64,000 bases of DNA from Xenopus tropicalis (Eukaryota > Chordata > Amphibia > Anura > Pipidae). Position 1 is the first letter of the stretch; each line of letters opens with the position of its first letter. The position numbers and the translations under genes were made by a program. The stretch spans positions 148,059,045 through 148,123,044 of the forward strand of contig NC_030680.2 of NCBI RefSeq assembly GCF_000004195.4, written 5' to 3'. This document shows positions 1 to 9,787 of the stretch, one piece after another. The notes beneath the pieces were generated by a model. The model searched no databases and had not been told where the DNA came from. It saw only the letters and a program-made list of their open reading frames with translations.

Positions 1-826
1 TGTACTTGATCCCAACTAAGATATAATTACCCCTTATTGGGGCAGAACAGCCCTATTGGGTTTATTTAATGGTTAAATGATTCCCTTTTCTCTGTAATAA
101 TAAAACAGTACCTGTACTTGATCTCAACTAAGATATAATTACCCCTTATTGGGGCAGAACAGCCCTATTGGGTTTATTTCATGGTTAAATGATTCCCTTT
201 TCTCTGTAATAATAAAACAGTACCTGTACTTGATCCCAACTAAGATATAATTACCCCTTATTGGGGGCAGAACAGCCCTATTGGGTTTATTTCATGGTTA
301 AATGATTCCCTTTTCTCTGTAATAATAAAACAGTACCTGTACTTGATCCCAACTAAGATATAATTACCCCTTATTGGGGCAGAACAGCCCTATTGGGTTT
401 ATTTCATGGTTAAATGATTCCCTTTTCTCTGTAATAATAAAACAGTACCTGTACTTGATCCCAACTAAGATATAATTACCCCTTATTGGGGGCAGAACAG
501 CCCTATTGGGTTTATTTCATGGTTAAATGATTCCCTTTTCTCTGTAATAATAAAACAGTACCTGTACTTGATCCCAACTAAGATATAATTACCCCTTATT
601 GGGGGCAGAACAGCCCTATTGGGTTTATTTCATGGTTAAATGATTCCCTTTTCTCTGTAATAATAAAACAGTACCTGTACTTGATCCCAACTAAGATATA
701 ATTACCCCTTATTGGGGGCAGAACAGCCCTATTGGGTTTATTTCATGGTTAAATGATTCCCTTTTCTCTGTAATAATAAAACAGTACCTGTCCCGAGCAT
801 TCTGGATAACAGCTCCCATATCTTTA
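1..826 (+). repeat. Tandem-repeat MITE, copy 1 (left end outside window)
   Basis: Seven near-identical units of 112-113 bp start at 1, 113, 225, 338, 450, 563 and 676. The one-base length difference is a GGGG/GGGGG change. The array runs straight into a terminal segment at about 789-826 that matches the right end of the complete copy at 11697-13605. The element is therefore the right part of a MITE whose interior is tandemly amplified. It lies in DENND6A intron 1. The family is common in Xenopus, but I do not assign a Repbase name. Confidence 0.85.
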
Positions 827-1963
827 ATAGGTTTCCATGTAATAAATCCCACACCTTTTGTTCTGTCAACATTTTTTTGCAAAAGGGATTAATAGCCTTA
901 AGCCATAATATGCACCCTACCAATTCAGACTTATAATAAATTTCTACTATAACCTAAACTTGCCACATTATATTACAGTAATTGTACTTGTACCAACACA
1001 GCTACGGGGCTAACCACATACAAACAGAATAAATTAAAACATTAACAACAAAGTTCCCAGAGTATTATTTGCGTTTGTATGTAGCAGTGGGAGCTGCCAT
1101 ATTGTTTCCCTTCAATGGTGCAATGTTATATATGCCATGCAGGAGCTGCCATGTTGGTTTTGCTTATAGAAACCATTATTTCTATGGATATATTGAAGCC
1201 ATAAGAATCCTGGGAAGGCTGCAATACGCACATCATTAATTCCTACTAACCATAAACTGGACTTCAAACGAGGCTTGAAGAGAAATCAATAACCACTAAA
1301 CAATTCATGATTCCTAATGAATTTCTTTTGCAAACGCATTTCACTGTCACAACACTTCAGTTTATATCGGTCTGAAATAATAAATAACAGCTCTTAATTA
1401 TAATGGATTGGGGACTTGTCCTCAGCCGCCAAATATATTATCAGCCAAAAGCCCTTGAATAAGGCAGGTAGTGTAGCATCCTAGCTGGGAACTAACCCTT
1501 AACCAGCAGGTAAAGGCCCACTATTACTTCAAATGTATACATATTATTTGTTTGTACCCTCCCATGAGTCTTTTATAAAGGTTTAGTTTCCCTTTGTTTT
1601 AACTTCTTGTATATATTATGTAATAGGTACAGACACTGTCTCTTTAAGAGTCTGTCTTATATGTTTTTTCTACCTTTTTTTTTTGATTGGTTGTATTCTC
1701 TATAAATATTTACTTCCTGTGGCTCACATTAGCCCATGATTAAGTGCATGAAACGCGTAGGGCCTTTGGAGATGTTTTAAAGCATTATTCGGCCACCAAG
1801 CCTTCCCCTGCGGGGGCCTGAAAGCTAAACAACAAACAAGAGGGTCCCTCCGGCGGGACAGGAAAGCCATTACTGCCGCTCACTGCAGGATAATTTCGAG
1901 AAGGGATAGCTGAACCCAAACAATGGGATCACATAGCAGCAAAGTAGCAACGGCTGAATGTTA
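827..1963. other. DENND6A intron 1, no gene seen
   Basis: AT-rich intronic sequence. No exon-like frame with splice sites was found on either strand. The stretch around 1735-1765 resembles sequence near 48365 and may be a degraded repeat. A small GC-rich foldback lies near 1800-1850. Confidence 0.5.
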
Positions 1964-2162
1964 GGGTGAAGACACACGGAGCTACTAGTAGCAGCTACTT
2001 GTCACGGCTACTAAAATATACAGTGCTGATCATTTACTGATAACTGTCCCTATGTGTGTTTAGCAGAGGCAATTCTCAGTATTGTCTATGGCAGGGGATT
2101 TTCTGGGGTATAGTAGCTGTGAAAAAGTAGCTGCTGTAAGTAGCTCTGTGTGTCTTCACCCC
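1964..2162. mobile_element. Harbinger-type MITE, family A
   Basis: The ends form an inverted repeat (GGGTGAAGACACACGGAGC at the left, its diverged complement ending in TCTTCACCC at the right) around a roughly 200-bp AT-richer core. The same family occurs twice in the nested cluster at 32123-32977, where TTA flanks support PIF/Harbinger-type transposition. Here TTA is present on the left only, so the right flank has mutated. Confidence 0.75.
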
Positions 2163-2281
2163 AATAGGACCAAGTGAAACAGTTACAAGAAACAAGCGAG
2201 AGCTTGCAGTGTTTATCTGTGTGGATCTGATAGTAAAACATTCACACCTACTGCATCTGCCATAAAGTCCACGAGGCACCA

Positions 2282-2299
2282 ATATATATATATATATAT
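2282..2299. repeat. (TA)n microsatellite
   Basis: About nine AT dinucleotides in a row. It is a simple repeat with no other feature attached. Confidence 0.9.
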
Positions 2300-2680
2300 C
2301 TCAGTATATTTATTTACTCAGCAAGATAACATGATAAGATTCAATACTGATCTACTGCCGCCAATCTAATTGTCGTGGCACGTGGGACGTTTCCTAAATG
2401 CCTGCAAAGTGATTCTGCCCCATATTAAAGCCATAATGACTCCCATAAAGCACTTGTAATTAATCTACCCCCTGCTTCCATAGCTCTAGGGGGCACCTTA
2501 ATTTCCAACCACCTGCATTTGGGCACTTCACATCACCGTCCCAGCAAGGAGCACTTACAAAAACAACAATACGTTAATAAAGTTAACCAACACGTCCGGA
2601 CTGGGATTCAAAACAGGCCCTGGTATTTCAAGTACACAGAGGCCCAAACAGCTCCTCCACCAGCCCAATAAATAGTGACT

Positions 2681-3504
2681 GTTTAGGGCAGTGATCCCAA
2701 ACCAGTGGCTCGGGGTAGCATGTTACTCACCAACCCCTTTGATGTTGTTCCCAGTGCCAAAGTAGGCGCCATTTTTACATTTCTGGCTTGGAGACAAGTG
2801 TTGGAAGCCCAGAGACACAGTTTTACCCCAAGCAGAACCTCCTGTAGGCCAGCAGTCCCCATGGGGCTACCGAATAGCCAATCACAGACCGTATTTGACA
2901 TCCCCACTTCTTTCATGCTTGTGTGGCCCATCGACACTTTACATCTGCGCATGGTTGGGGATCCCTGGTCTAGGGAGCAGTTCATGGTCCCTCAGACTGT
3001 TGGTGGGCCGGACCACCGCCTCCACTACCACCCTCGGCCCCCCCCAGCAAACTATGGCCCATTCCTGCATTCTCTCTTTCTCCCAGCTCCCCCCTCCCGC
3101 TGCCCCCAGCATCTTCTCTCTCTCTCTCCCATCCTCTCTTACTCCTGCTCCGTCCATCCTCCCTCTCGCTGCCCGCTAAGTCCTCCATCTTTCATTGCAG
3201 CTCCCCCCTCTCCGTCCGTCTTTCCAGCAGGGGCCCAGATCCGGCTCATGGGCCGTAGTTTGAGGATCCCTGGTCTAGGGCATCTTACAGCAGCCCCTCT
3301 GGCATTTTCCAGAGCGCACAGGTGGCCATTCCTGGTCTAGGGACCAACACAACTAGTTTGGCAATACACATGGTCTTTATGCCTCCAAAACTTGCCTCCG
3401 AGTCAGAAATTCAAAAATAAGCATCTGCTTGGAGACCACTCGGAGCAATATTAAGGGGTTGGTGAGCACCATGCTGCCCCGGAGCCACTGGTTGGGGATC
3501 ACTG
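2681..3504. mobile_element. Serial hAT insertions sharing one 8-bp target
   Basis: A hAT-type element at 2689-2967 has ends CAGTGATCCC and GGGATCCCTG and is flanked by GTTTAGGG (2681-2688) and GTCTAGGG (2968-2975). GTCTAGGG recurs at 3273-3280 and 3335-3342, each time directly after a hAT-like CCCTG or TCCTG end. The last segment, 3343-3504, matches the right end of the hAT at 29678-29976. The block is best read as several hAT insertions or partial excisions at one site. A pyrimidine-rich low-complexity stretch lies at about 3060-3215. Confidence 0.65.
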
Positions 3505-3736
3505 CCGTACTGTGTATGCATGGGGATTGCAGAGAAGGGAGAAGAAAGGAAGAGGATCGCCTGTACGTACCCTGGGCTGGTGTGATTTTCTGCTAATAGC
3601 CCTAGCCTGGGGTATCAGGTATTTTAAGCAATGGGAGAGCCTAATATTTTGCCTAATATTTTTAATTTACAATAATTCCAGCTATAAACATGCATCAAAA
3701 GGCTCACACAGTAAGTGAGAAACGGCTGCCCTAGTG

Positions 3737-3790
3737 CAAAAGTTTGCTTTTCCTAGAGGGGAGAGATGTTATAGGAAAAGCAAACTTTTG
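3737..3790. repeat. Perfect 19-bp inverted repeat (hairpin)
   Basis: Bases 3737-3755 and 3772-3790 are exact reverse complements, separated by 16 bases. It lies in DENND6A intron 1 and matches no terminal inverted repeat recognised elsewhere in the window. It could be the remnant of a foldback MITE. Confidence 0.7.
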
Positions 3791-4143
3791 ATCCGACTTA
3801 GTAAACATGGTATTTTTCTGTCCCTTTCTGCACTGCTCATTCTGTTTCGTGAAACTATCATTATTATAGGTTATTGATTTATATAGTGTCAGCAAGTTAT
3901 ACAACGCTATACATGCAGCAGGAGTCAACTCTCCTTCAGTTCTGTTTATCAGATGGCTTCTGTTACATGGTTCAACAGTCAGAACCACCACAGCAAGGAA
4001 CAGAATGGGACAAACACTGCATTTAATAGCAGTTATAAAGAAATGTGTTCCCCCAAGGCCACAGTAACCCCCAGTATTGGAACTTGGAACCTGTCTGTGG
4101 TGCTTTTAGATTCAAGCAAATGAGTTAGCAGGGGGCCAGCAGC

Positions 4144-4300
4144 CAGCTCTCAACCCGTGGATCAGGGGCCCTTTCACAGGGGTCGCCTATTACCACGGGA
4201 AAACACATATTTCCGATGGTCTTAGGAATAATTTTATGCTTGGGGGTCAACACAACATGAGGAACTGTATTAAAGGGTTGCGGAAGGTTGAGAACCACTG
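4144..4300. mobile_element. hAT-type MITE next to the GC minisatellite
   Basis: It begins with a diverged CAG-TCTCAACCC end and finishes with GGTTGAGAACCACTG, the typical ends of a Charlie-like hAT family. The internal ACACATATTTCCGATGGTC is shared with the intact copy at 19572-19757. No clean 8-bp duplication is visible. The minisatellite starts within about 15 bp of its right end. Confidence 0.7.
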
Positions 4301-4312
4301 CCCTAACCTCTT

Positions 4313-5130
4313 ACTGACTGCCCCTCGCCCGAGGGCCTCTACCGGGGGCCCCTACCGACTGCCCCTCGCCCGCGGGCCTCTACCGACTGCCCCTCGCCCG
4401 GGGGCCTCTACCGACTGCCCCCCGCCCGGGGGCCTCTACCGACTGCCCCCCGCCCGGGGGCCTCTACCGACTGCCCCCCGCCCGGGGGCCTCTACCGACT
4501 GCCCCCCGCCCGGGGGCCTCTACCGACTGCCCCCCGCCCGGGGGCCTCTACCGACTGCCCCCCGCCCGGGGGCCTCTACCGACTGCCCCCCGCCCGGGGG
4601 CCTCTACCGACTGCCCCCCGCCCGGGGGCCTCTACCGACTGCCCCCCGCCCGGGGGCCCCTACCGACTGCCCCCCGCCCGGGGGCCCCTACCGACTGCCC
4701 CCCGCCCGGGGGCCCCTACCGACTGCCCCCCGCCCGGGGGCCCCTACCGACTGCCCCCCGCCCGGGGGCCCCTACCGACTGCCCCCCGCCCGGGGGCCCC
4801 TACCGACTGCCCCCCGCCCGGGGGCCCCTACCGACTGCCCCCCGCCCGGGGGCCCCTACCGACTGCCCCTCGCCCGGGGGCCCCTACCGACTGCCCCTCG
4901 CCCGGGGGCCCCTACCGACTGCCCCTCGCCCGGGGGCCCCTACCGACTGCCCCTCGCCCGGGGGCCCCTACCGACTGCCCCTCGCCCGGGGGCCCCTACC
5001 GACTGCCCCTCGCCCGGGGGCCCCTACCGACTGCCCCTCGCCCGGGGGCCCCTACCGACTGCCCCTCGCCCGGGGGCCCCTACCGACTGCCCCTCGCCCG
5101 GGGGCCCCTACCGACTGCCCCTCGCCTCAC
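4313..5130. repeat. 28-bp GC-rich minisatellite, about 29 copies
   Basis: The unit is TACCGACTGCC followed by a C-run, CGCCCGGGGG and CCTC or CCCC. The period is 28 bp and copies are almost identical. Variants are ordered: CCTC ends come first, then CCCC ends, with CCCCTCGCCCG replacing CCCCCCGCCCG in the last third. Because 28 is not a multiple of three and the unit has no stop in any of the three forward frames, a 310-codon stop-free frame spans it (4236-5168). This is not evidence of a protein. It lies in DENND6A intron 1, 0.5-1.3 kb from the first exon. Confidence 0.92.
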
Positions 5131-5572
5131 CTGCACCTACTTCCTTCCTCAGGAAAAGAGGTATTTAAGTTCCTTGCAAGCTGAATTGGCAATAATGAAG
5201 TGCAGAGAGGTAAAGTTCAGCCACAGATACAGCTTACAGACTGGGCCCTGGGAAGCCTGGGGATAGGAGATCCCACTGATCGTGACTCCCCAGGGAAGTG
5301 TGTGTATAGGAAAGCCCTAAGCTGCTGGGACTGCAAAGGGATCTCATTGGCCAGTTACTGACATCTTTACCTGCAAGAGCTGCTGCAGCATCTGGGGCCC
5401 TAGAGCGCTTGTTTCCATTCCAGGCGGAGCGCCTCTAGGTGCTGCCGAACTACTAACAAGTTTTCTGGAGAAGCTGAAAGTTGCAGTTCCAGGAGAGCAG
5501 AGGGGACTGAGGTAGAACATACACGTCTGTGCGTAACAAGGTGCATCGGGAGAGTTGCTTTAAGCTCAAATG

Positions 5573-5655
5573 TGCCCCATTACTGCCCCCCACTGCCCCA
5601 TTACTGCCCCCCACTGCCCCATTACTGCCCCCCTGTGCCCCATTACTGCCCCCCC
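5573..5655. repeat. 21-bp minisatellite beside the DENND6A exon 1 donor
   Basis: About four copies of a CCCCATTACTGCCCCCCACTG-like unit. It ends about 6-10 bases inside the intron from the DENND6A donor site. On the sense strand of that gene it reads as G-rich sequence directly downstream of the 5' splice site. Confidence 0.85.
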
Positions 5656-5665
5656 ACACACTCAC

Positions 5666-5791
5666 CTCCACGGTCTGCCCCAGCTCCAGATCGAAGCCCA
5701 CCACACAAATGGCGTGCAGCCAAGCGGAGAAGCGATCCCAGGGCAGTGCTAGGGGATTCCTGGGGCTGCTCTCTTCCCCGATCCCATCCAT
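5666..5791 (-). CDS. dennd6a: DENND6A (FAM116A), first coding exon
   Basis: DENND6A is a DENN-domain guanine-nucleotide exchange factor, reported for Rab14 on the endocytic recycling route. This exon encodes 42 residues, beginning MDGIGEESSPRN. It contains WDRFSAWLHAICVVGFDLE, which opens the N-terminal (uDENN) part and closely matches my memory of the human protein. The exon ends at GTGGAG followed by a consensus donor gtgagt (intron from 5665 downwards), phase 0. The ATG at 5789-5791 has G at -3 and +4. No in-frame ATG lies between it and a stop near 6008-6010. The leading segment before WDRF is shorter than in human (17 versus roughly 55-60 residues, from memory), which is normal for this low-complexity N-terminus. 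Exon 2 was not found in bases 1-5665 and presumably lies beyond the left edge. Confidence 0.9.
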
Positions 5792-5990
5792 CCCCGGTAC
5801 GGACTCCTCTGCCCGCTCAGCCCCTACATCCAGGATAAACACACGGAGGCCGCCCGCGTCACACACACAAGCCGGGAGAGAGCGGCGCTTCCTGATGACG
5901 CAATGAAGCCGTGGAAAAACAATCCGAGAAGCGGACTTCCGCCAGGATATGGGTATAAATGTATGCTTACCGGGGAAGATTAGTTTCAGG
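5792..5990 (-). promoter_or_regulatory. DENND6A 5' leader and core promoter region
   Basis: CpG-containing sequence upstream of the start codon. Visible motifs, read for the minus-strand gene, are an ETS-type GGAAGT core (complement at 5935-5940) and an ATF/C/EBP-like TGACGCAAT on the plus strand at 5896-5904. There is no TATA box in the right orientation. A start-stop uORF (ATGTAG) lies at 5824-5829, 32 bases before the main ATG. The transcription start is not determined. The motif calls are by eye. Confidence 0.5.
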
Positions 5991-6001
5991 CTGGGAGTAC
6001 C

Positions 6002-6062
6002 AAGCGTCTAATAACAATAACAACAATAATAATAATAATAATAATAATATAATAATAATACT
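6002..6062. repeat. (AAT/AAC)n microsatellite
   Basis: A run of AATAAC then AAT triplets with one slip, just upstream of the DENND6A promoter region. Confidence 0.85.
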
Positions 6063-6531
6063 AATTCTACAGTGCACCTAAAGGGCTATATCAGTATGCT
6101 ATGAAATGTCCTATGGCTGAGACTGAACCACTTTGGTCTTAGTTTTGTTTAAGGTTTTTCAATTATTTGCCTCTTTTTTAGATTGCAATTTCACAGCTCT
6201 CACTTTAGTAAGTAAGTGATGCTTTGAGGAGCTCTTTATCGGAGGGCTTCTGAGTGGACTGGTAACCCGGTTAACCACCTCGCCCAAACCCCCCCCCCAT
6301 GCACGGTCCGGGGGGGGGGGTGTGATGCAGTGGGGCATTGCCTGCTCTCCATAGTGGTGACGAGCTGACCAGGTGCCTTTACCCTGCCCAGTCTCATTAG
6401 AGGTGGGATAAACCAGTGGCATCTTCTCTTGCTGTCCTCAGATTGTGCTACTGAGTATGTTCTAACCTCGTGAGCTAATTGTCTGGGACAATAAACCAAG
6501 TTATTATTTGTTCATCAGAAAGAACCTTATG
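6063..6531. other. Intergenic, no gene seen
   Basis: Contains a run of nine C at about 6290-6298 and of ten G at about 6311-6320 that can pair as a short hairpin. No coding frame with supporting similarity was recognised. Confidence 0.5.
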
Positions 6532-6539
6532 GCGTAAAT

Positions 6540-7640
6540 CAGTGCTGTCCAACTTCTGTTGTACCGAGGGCCGCAATTTTTCCGACTTACGTGGTGGAGG
6601 GCCGATAATGGAAGCCAGTTTTGACCACTCCCCTTTTTGAAACCACACCCATTTGAAACCACACCCATGTTATCACATGACCATACCCATATTAATGGTT
6701 GTAGTACAGCAAAAAACTGCCATACTGTGCCTGCCCTACTCTGCCTGTGTGTGCCATACTCTGCCTTCCCTGCCCTGCCTGTGTGTGCCATACTCTGCCT
6801 TCCCTGCCCTGCCTGTGTGTGCCATACTCTGCCTTCCCTGCCCTGCCTGTGTGTGCCATACTCTGCCTTCCCTACCCTGCCTGTGTGTGCCATACTCTGC
6901 CTTCCCTACCCTGCCTGTGTGTGCCATACTCTGCCTTCCCTACCCTGCCTGTGTGCCATACTTTCACTGTGTTTGCCATTCTTGGCTGGTTTGTGCCATA
7001 CTTGGCCTGTGTGTGCCATACTCGGCCTGTGTGTGCCATACTCTGCCTGTGTGTGCCATACTCTGCCTGTGTGTGCCATACTCTGCCTGTGTGTGCCATA
7101 CTCTGCCTGTGTGTGCCATACTCTGCCTTCCCTACCCTGCCTGTGTGTGCCATACTCTGCTTGCCCTATGATGCCTGTGTGTATAGCACACAGGCAGCCT
7201 ACAGTGACACAATGCTGGCACTGCTCCTACAGTCTGCACAATAACTGTATATGAAAAAACTTTTTAATTGAAGTACCACCTCAGTATGTCTATGTCAGTA
7301 TATGTTCTTTTTGTAGTGTGCAGGGATTAGTTGTGGGTTTCTACTGCTCCTGAGGTGTGAACAGGGGAACAATGTGGGTGATTACAGCCTGAGCCTGAGG
7401 TGTGAACACTGCAGGGGGTGAACAATGCAGAGATTAAAAGGTGTGAACAACACAGGGGATTACATATTTAAACAATACAGAGGGATTACAGCCTGAATCT
7501 GAGGTGAGAACCATGCAGGGGGGCAGTTAATCACAGTACTGATACCATTTATAGTTTACACAAGAGTAAGCCATCAAAGCAGCCAAACAGGTGGGGGGCC
7601 ACACAGAGGGGGGTCGCGGGCCGCCAGTTGGACAGCACTG
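6540..7640. mobile_element. hAT-type element with internal minisatellite, copy 1
   Basis: The ends are CAGTGCTGTCCAACTTCT and AGTTGGACAGCACTG. The perfect 8-bp target duplication GCGTAAAT lies at 6532-6539 and 7641-7648. The 1.1-kb non-coding body contains a minisatellite (about 6720-7190) of GTGTGCCATACTCTGCC units alternating with TTCCCTGCCCTGCCT segments. The same family lies at 44463-45529. Long open frames here (up to 205 codons) come from the repeat and exist in several frames and on both strands. Confidence 0.93.
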
Positions 7641-7810
7641 GCGTAAATTATTTCCCAATTTACTATACACACAGCATCAATAAGTTGTAGTTGCACTACA
7701 CCCCAGGATATTTCCACTTAGCGAAAGCCCATCTGAGGGGGTGAGTCCTATGTACCCCATGCTCTAAACCTATTCTAGCTGGCGCTGCCTGTTTTTACGG
7801 CCAAAAAGGG

Positions 7811-8131
7811 GTTACACTTTTTATATAAATAAGCTGCTATGTAGCCATGGGGGCAGCCATTCAAAGGAGAAAAGGCACAGGCACATAGCAGATAACAGAT
7901 AAAACACTATTGTATTCTACAGAGCTTATCTGTTATCTGCTATGTAACCTGTGCCTTTTCTCCTTTTTTCCAGCTTGAATGGCTGCCCCCGTGGCTACAC
8001 AGCAGCTTATTATATAAATTATAGTAGTGTTACTGTAGCAAACACACCAGTTTTACCAGTGCAGGGCAATAGTGCATTATATTTTTATTACTTTAAAGCT
8101 CTTTTATTTTTTAGTGTTACTGTTCCTTTAA
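7811..8131. mobile_element. Foldback MITE with TTAA right end
   Basis: Bases 7829-7870 and about 7973-8011 are near-perfect inverted repeats around a central palindromic stretch. The right side ends GTTACTGTTCC followed by TTAA (8128-8131), a T2/Kolobok-type end. The left terminus is degraded and its boundary is approximate. Confidence 0.65.
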
Positions 8132-8433
8132 AAGCATAGAAGTCATACTTTTAATAGCAAATTATATAGGAAAATTACAGTGTGTATAGACTTTTGGATC
8201 CTTTTGTCAGGCTGTCAGTGTACAAAATGAAGTTAAAGTATTGGTTCTATCCATGCAACTGGTGAATATGCAGCCACCATAGGCCACATATTAACTGATT
8301 CCAGTGCTGGCCTTAGGCCACAAGAAGGGTTGCCACCTTGTGATGCTCGACGCTCTGGGTGGGCGACAGTGTGGGTGACATTGGGAGCTGGCTGGAAACA
8401 GTTGGGGTGGAAGAGTGACATTAGGGGTGGATG
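8132..8433. other. Intergenic, no gene seen
   Basis: No exon, RNA gene or clear transposon boundary was recognised. Confidence 0.4.
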
Positions 8434-8588
8434 CTAAGCTCTTTTGGGCAGGGCTCTCTTCATCTCTTGTATCGGTTATTGGTTGCTTTATATGTTACTC
8501 TGTATGTCCAATGTATGAAACCCACTTATTGTACAGCGCTGCGGTATATGTTGGCACTTTATAAATAAATGTTAATAATAATAATAAT
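8434..8588 (+). mobile_element. L2/CR1-like LINE, 3' UTR tail
   Basis: Carries one copy of the AAGCTCTTTTGGGCAGGGCT segment, then TGTACAGCGCTGCGG and a terminal (AAT)n tail. The same 3' end is found at 14216-14834 (reversed) and 24850-24935. This copy is unamplified and gives the single-unit reference for the 77-bp arrays. Confidence 0.8.
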
Positions 8589-8748
8589 GCATGTCAGTCA
8601 GGGGAGAGTCTTGTCTGGGTATCAGGATTCTGCTGCACCAGTAGCAGACCCTAAAGTGCCCCTCATAGGTGGCGTAACATTCGAGTAAGCAGACCAGATT
8701 CCTCCATTGCTGCATATAAATCTCCGCTCCACATTGGCTCTCAGGTAG

Positions 8749-9250
8749 AATCATTTATCACCCAAGATGCTGCCAAAATTCATATTCAATCATCATATCT
8801 CGCCTGGACTACTGTAACTTTTTATTAATTGGCCTACCCCTCCAGAGACTGTCCCCTCTCCAGTCCATAATGAATACTGCTGCCAGGCTCGTACACCTCT
8901 CCAACTGCTTCTCCGCAGCTGCAACCGCTTCATACCACTCTGCCAATCCCTGCACTGGCTTCTGCTACCATCTAGAATAAAATTCAAACTAATGACCCTC
9001 ATGTTCAAAGCCGTTCACAACTCTGCCCTACATCTCTGAACTCATCTCCAGATCCTCACCAAAGCACTTGTTACACTAATGAGCTGCTCAACTCTCATTA
9101 CCCCCTCACACACTCGCATTCAAGATTTTACTTTCATTAAACTAATACCCTGTGGTGCATCTCTCACCTTGCTACACACCTACATTTAATGTATAAACCC
9201 ACTTATTGTACAGCGCTGCAGAATATGTTGGTGCTTTACAAAAACATGTT
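8749..9250 (+). pseudogene. LINE reverse-transcriptase C-terminal fragment
   Basis: Translatable pieces correspond to the segment after the catalytic core of an L2/CR1-like RT, including the hallmark RLDYCN. The fragment is collinear with 21680-22450 but has substitutions and deletions, and its reading frame is broken. It ends in a shortened 3' UTR with the TGTACAGCGCTGC motif. Dead remnant. Confidence 0.8.
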
Positions 9251-9399
9251 ACTAATAATAACTGTCTAATAATAACTTTTTGGAAGAAACTGGAGCACCC
9301 AGAACAACCAACAGAGAGGACAAACAAACATTTCTCAGGTCAGACTCCAACTTAAAAGAGACATATCATATAAAAATTAAGAATGTACCAGTGAATTAA

Positions 9400-9756
9400 A
9401 GTGGCCATACACATTAAGATCTGCTCACTTGGCGAGGTTGCCAAGTGAGGGGATCTTCTCCCGATATCTCCACCTACAGGTGGGCGATATCGGGTGAATT
9501 TAGGCTAATTTGGTTGTTTGGCCTCAGGGGCCAATCGAATTAGAACACCAGAACAGGCGCAGTCAGTTCAGGGACCGCATCAACGAGCCCATTTGGTCCC
9601 CGATCCAACTAAATTTTTTAACCTGCCCGAACCTGAAATCGGCCAGATATCGGTCATGCAGGCCCATCATTTGTGCCCCTACATGGGCCGATAAGCTGCT
9701 GAATCAGTCTAAGGGACTAATATCGGCAGCTACAATCGTCCCGTGTATGGGGACCT
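9400..9756. mobile_element. Harbinger-type MITE, family C
   Basis: The left end is AGTGGCCATACACATTAAG and the right end GTGTATGGGGACCT. Related copies with clear TTA or TAA duplications lie at 35508, 35747, 47489, 50587 and 53129. The interior contains several short palindromes such as GATATCGG. Confidence 0.8.
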
Positions 9757-9787
9757 TTATTCTCCTCTAGATATAGAAGGATTGTAC

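Noticed and set aside
4236..5168. 310-codon open frame of proline/arginine-rich repeats
   Set aside because: It is produced by the 28-bp minisatellite, which has no stop in any forward frame. It lies antisense in DENND6A intron 1 and has no promoter, splice or homology support.
1..5665. DENND6A exon 2
   Set aside because: I searched the minus strand for the expected continuation after ...LELGQTVE and found no convincing exon. A donor-like site near 5373 has no matching coding sequence.
5792..5866. Longer N-terminus for DENND6A starting at a GTG codon (5866)
   Set aside because: Animal genes rarely start at GTG, and no in-frame ATG precedes 5791. The ATG at 5791 has a strong context.
6240..6500. 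tRNA-like or SINE-like sequence around GGTTAACCACCTCGCCC
   Set aside because: No A-box/B-box pair in correct spacing and no cloverleaf could be built by eye.
6637..7254. Cysteine-rich repeat proteins of 165-205 codons
   Set aside because: Overlapping frames on both strands inside a hAT element's minisatellite with a perfect target duplication. The composition follows from the repeat unit.
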